Shown: positions 63,455 through 64,000 of the stretch, in pieces | How the letters are laid out: each line of letters starts with the position of its first letter | Numbering within the stretch: position 1 is the first letter of the stretch | NCBI RefSeq assembly: GCF_000271305.1 | Contig: NZ_AKGD01000001.1 | Span: 2,026,882 to 2,090,881, forward strand | Direction of reading: 5' to 3' | DNA from: Hydrocarboniphaga effusa AP103 | GTDB lineage: Bacteria; Pseudomonadota; Gammaproteobacteria; Nevskiales; Nevskiaceae | Length of the DNA stretch: 64,000 nt | The notes under the pieces: model-generated | What the model saw: only the letters and a program-made list of their open reading frames with translations | Databases searched by the model: none | Told to the model about the DNA's origin: nothing | Position numbers and translations under genes: made by a program

Positions 63455-64000
63455 ATGACCCTTTCCGCCATCCCCGTCCAAGACCGCCTCATCGCCGCCC
63501 TCGACGTCCCGGACGCCGAAGCCGCGCGTGCCCTCGTCGGCCGGCTCGGAGATGCGGTGAGCTTCTACAAGATCGGCATGGAACTCTGCATGGCGCCGGG
63601 CTTTTTCGAGCTGCTCGACTGGCTCAAGCGCGAGCGCAAGAAAGTGTTCGTCGACCTGAAGTTCTTCGACATTCCCGAAACGGTCCTGCGCGCGGTACGC
63701 AACCTCGCCGAGCGCGGTGCGGATTTCTGCACCGTGCACGGTAACCAGTCGATCATGCAGGCCGCAGCGGCCGGCAAGACGGGCGATACCAAGGTGCTCG
63801 CGGTGACCGCGCTGACGAGCCTCGACCAGGGCGATCTCGACGATCTGGGGTTCGATTGCGACATTCCGACGCTCGTGCTCTCGCGCGCGCGCCGCGCGCT
63901 GCAGGCCGGTTGCGACGGCGTGGTGTCGTCGGGGCTCGAAGTGCCCAGGCTGCGCCTCGAAGCGCCCAAAGAGCTCATCTGCGTGACGCCCGGCATCCGG
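63455..64000 (+). CDS. pyrF: Orotidine 5'-phosphate decarboxylase (5' part)
   Basis: The first 182 codons of OMP decarboxylase, the last step of UMP synthesis. The catalytic K/D array is in VFVDLKFFDIPETV (Asp-Lys-Asp pattern), substrate binding in the ALDVPDAEAA N-terminus, and TVHGNQSI follows. The gene continues past the window. It begins 141 nt after ppnN; the spacer contains a degenerate palindrome and no obvious promoter. Confidence 0.95.
   Translation, partial: MTLSAIPVQDRLIAALDVPDAEAARALVGRLGDAVSFYKIGMELCMAPGFFELLDWLKRERKKVFVDLKFFDIPETVLRAVRNLAERGADFCTVHGNQSIMQAAAAGKTGDTKVLAVTALTSLDQGDLDDLGFDCDIPTLVLSRARRALQAGCDGVVSSGLEVPRLRLEAPKELICVTPGIR

Overview
The window is 64 kb of high-GC, gene-dense chromosome from an aerobic Gram-negative bacterium. 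I infer a gammaproteobacterium near the Lysobacterales/Xanthomonadales. The reasons are the argH // algZ-algR ... clpP-hemC-hemDX-hemY order (the argH-algZ-algR-hemC-hemD order is known in Pseudomonas), three TonB-dependent outer-membrane receptors, many outer-membrane lipoproteins and envelope proteins, and short GC-rich palindromes scattered between genes. I see no prophage, IS element, CRISPR array, rRNA operon or replication origin. One tRNA gene is present, in an abnormal place.

Layout. 0-4.5 kb: a wax-ester/DGAT acyltransferase, then a tightly overlapping three-gene cassette (polyproline membrane protein, three-TM protein, GH19 lytic enzyme). 4.5-8.1 kb: a HisN-type phosphatase, then a cobalamin riboswitch, BtuB and a PduO-type adenosyltransferase, closed by a strong terminator. 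8.1-12.4 kb: metK, then alkB-rubredoxin-ppnP-cupin, then a DUF2306 protein. 12.4-21.5 kb: the haem/AlgZR block (clpP-like, hemC, a fused hemD-hemX, hemY, algR, algZ) facing argH and an SDR. 21.5-31.8 kb: DinB-like protein, acetyl-CoA hydrolase/transferase, Ku, several very small stress-like or disordered proteins, HAD phosphatase, a LysR/aldehyde dehydrogenase pair, DUF2721, class I aldolase. 31.8-41.3 kb: a DUF1444-like gene of lower GC, speA and speE divergent from each other, PII, an acyltransferase, hemE and an MFS transporter. 41.3-41.6 kb is a conspicuous AT-rich island. 41.6-51.3 kb: membrane protein, S9 peptidase and a probable metal (zinc-like) acquisition locus: two paralogous TonB receptors, each with a small H/EHPAL/CxxC protein, arranged back to back, followed by an AztD-like His-rich lipoprotein. 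51.3-55.2 kb: a TetR regulator with two matching operators, a LysR/pirin pair with a palindromic operator, and a DUF6279 lipoprotein. 55.4-64 kb: hrpA interrupted by a tRNA-Thr gene, an SNF2 helicase, ppnN and the start of pyrF.

The most unusual features are: (1) a complete tRNA-Thr(UGU) gene, without encoded CCA, inside hrpA, joined to half of a palindromic repeat and separating the helicase from its C-terminal DUF3418-type domain; (2) the inverted duplicate receptor/small-protein modules beside an AztD-like metallochaperone; (3) the polyproline/TM/GH19 cassette with a 22-unit trinucleotide repeat inside a coding region; (4) two matched TetR operators. All functions are read from sequence motifs and remembered family features; no database search was run.
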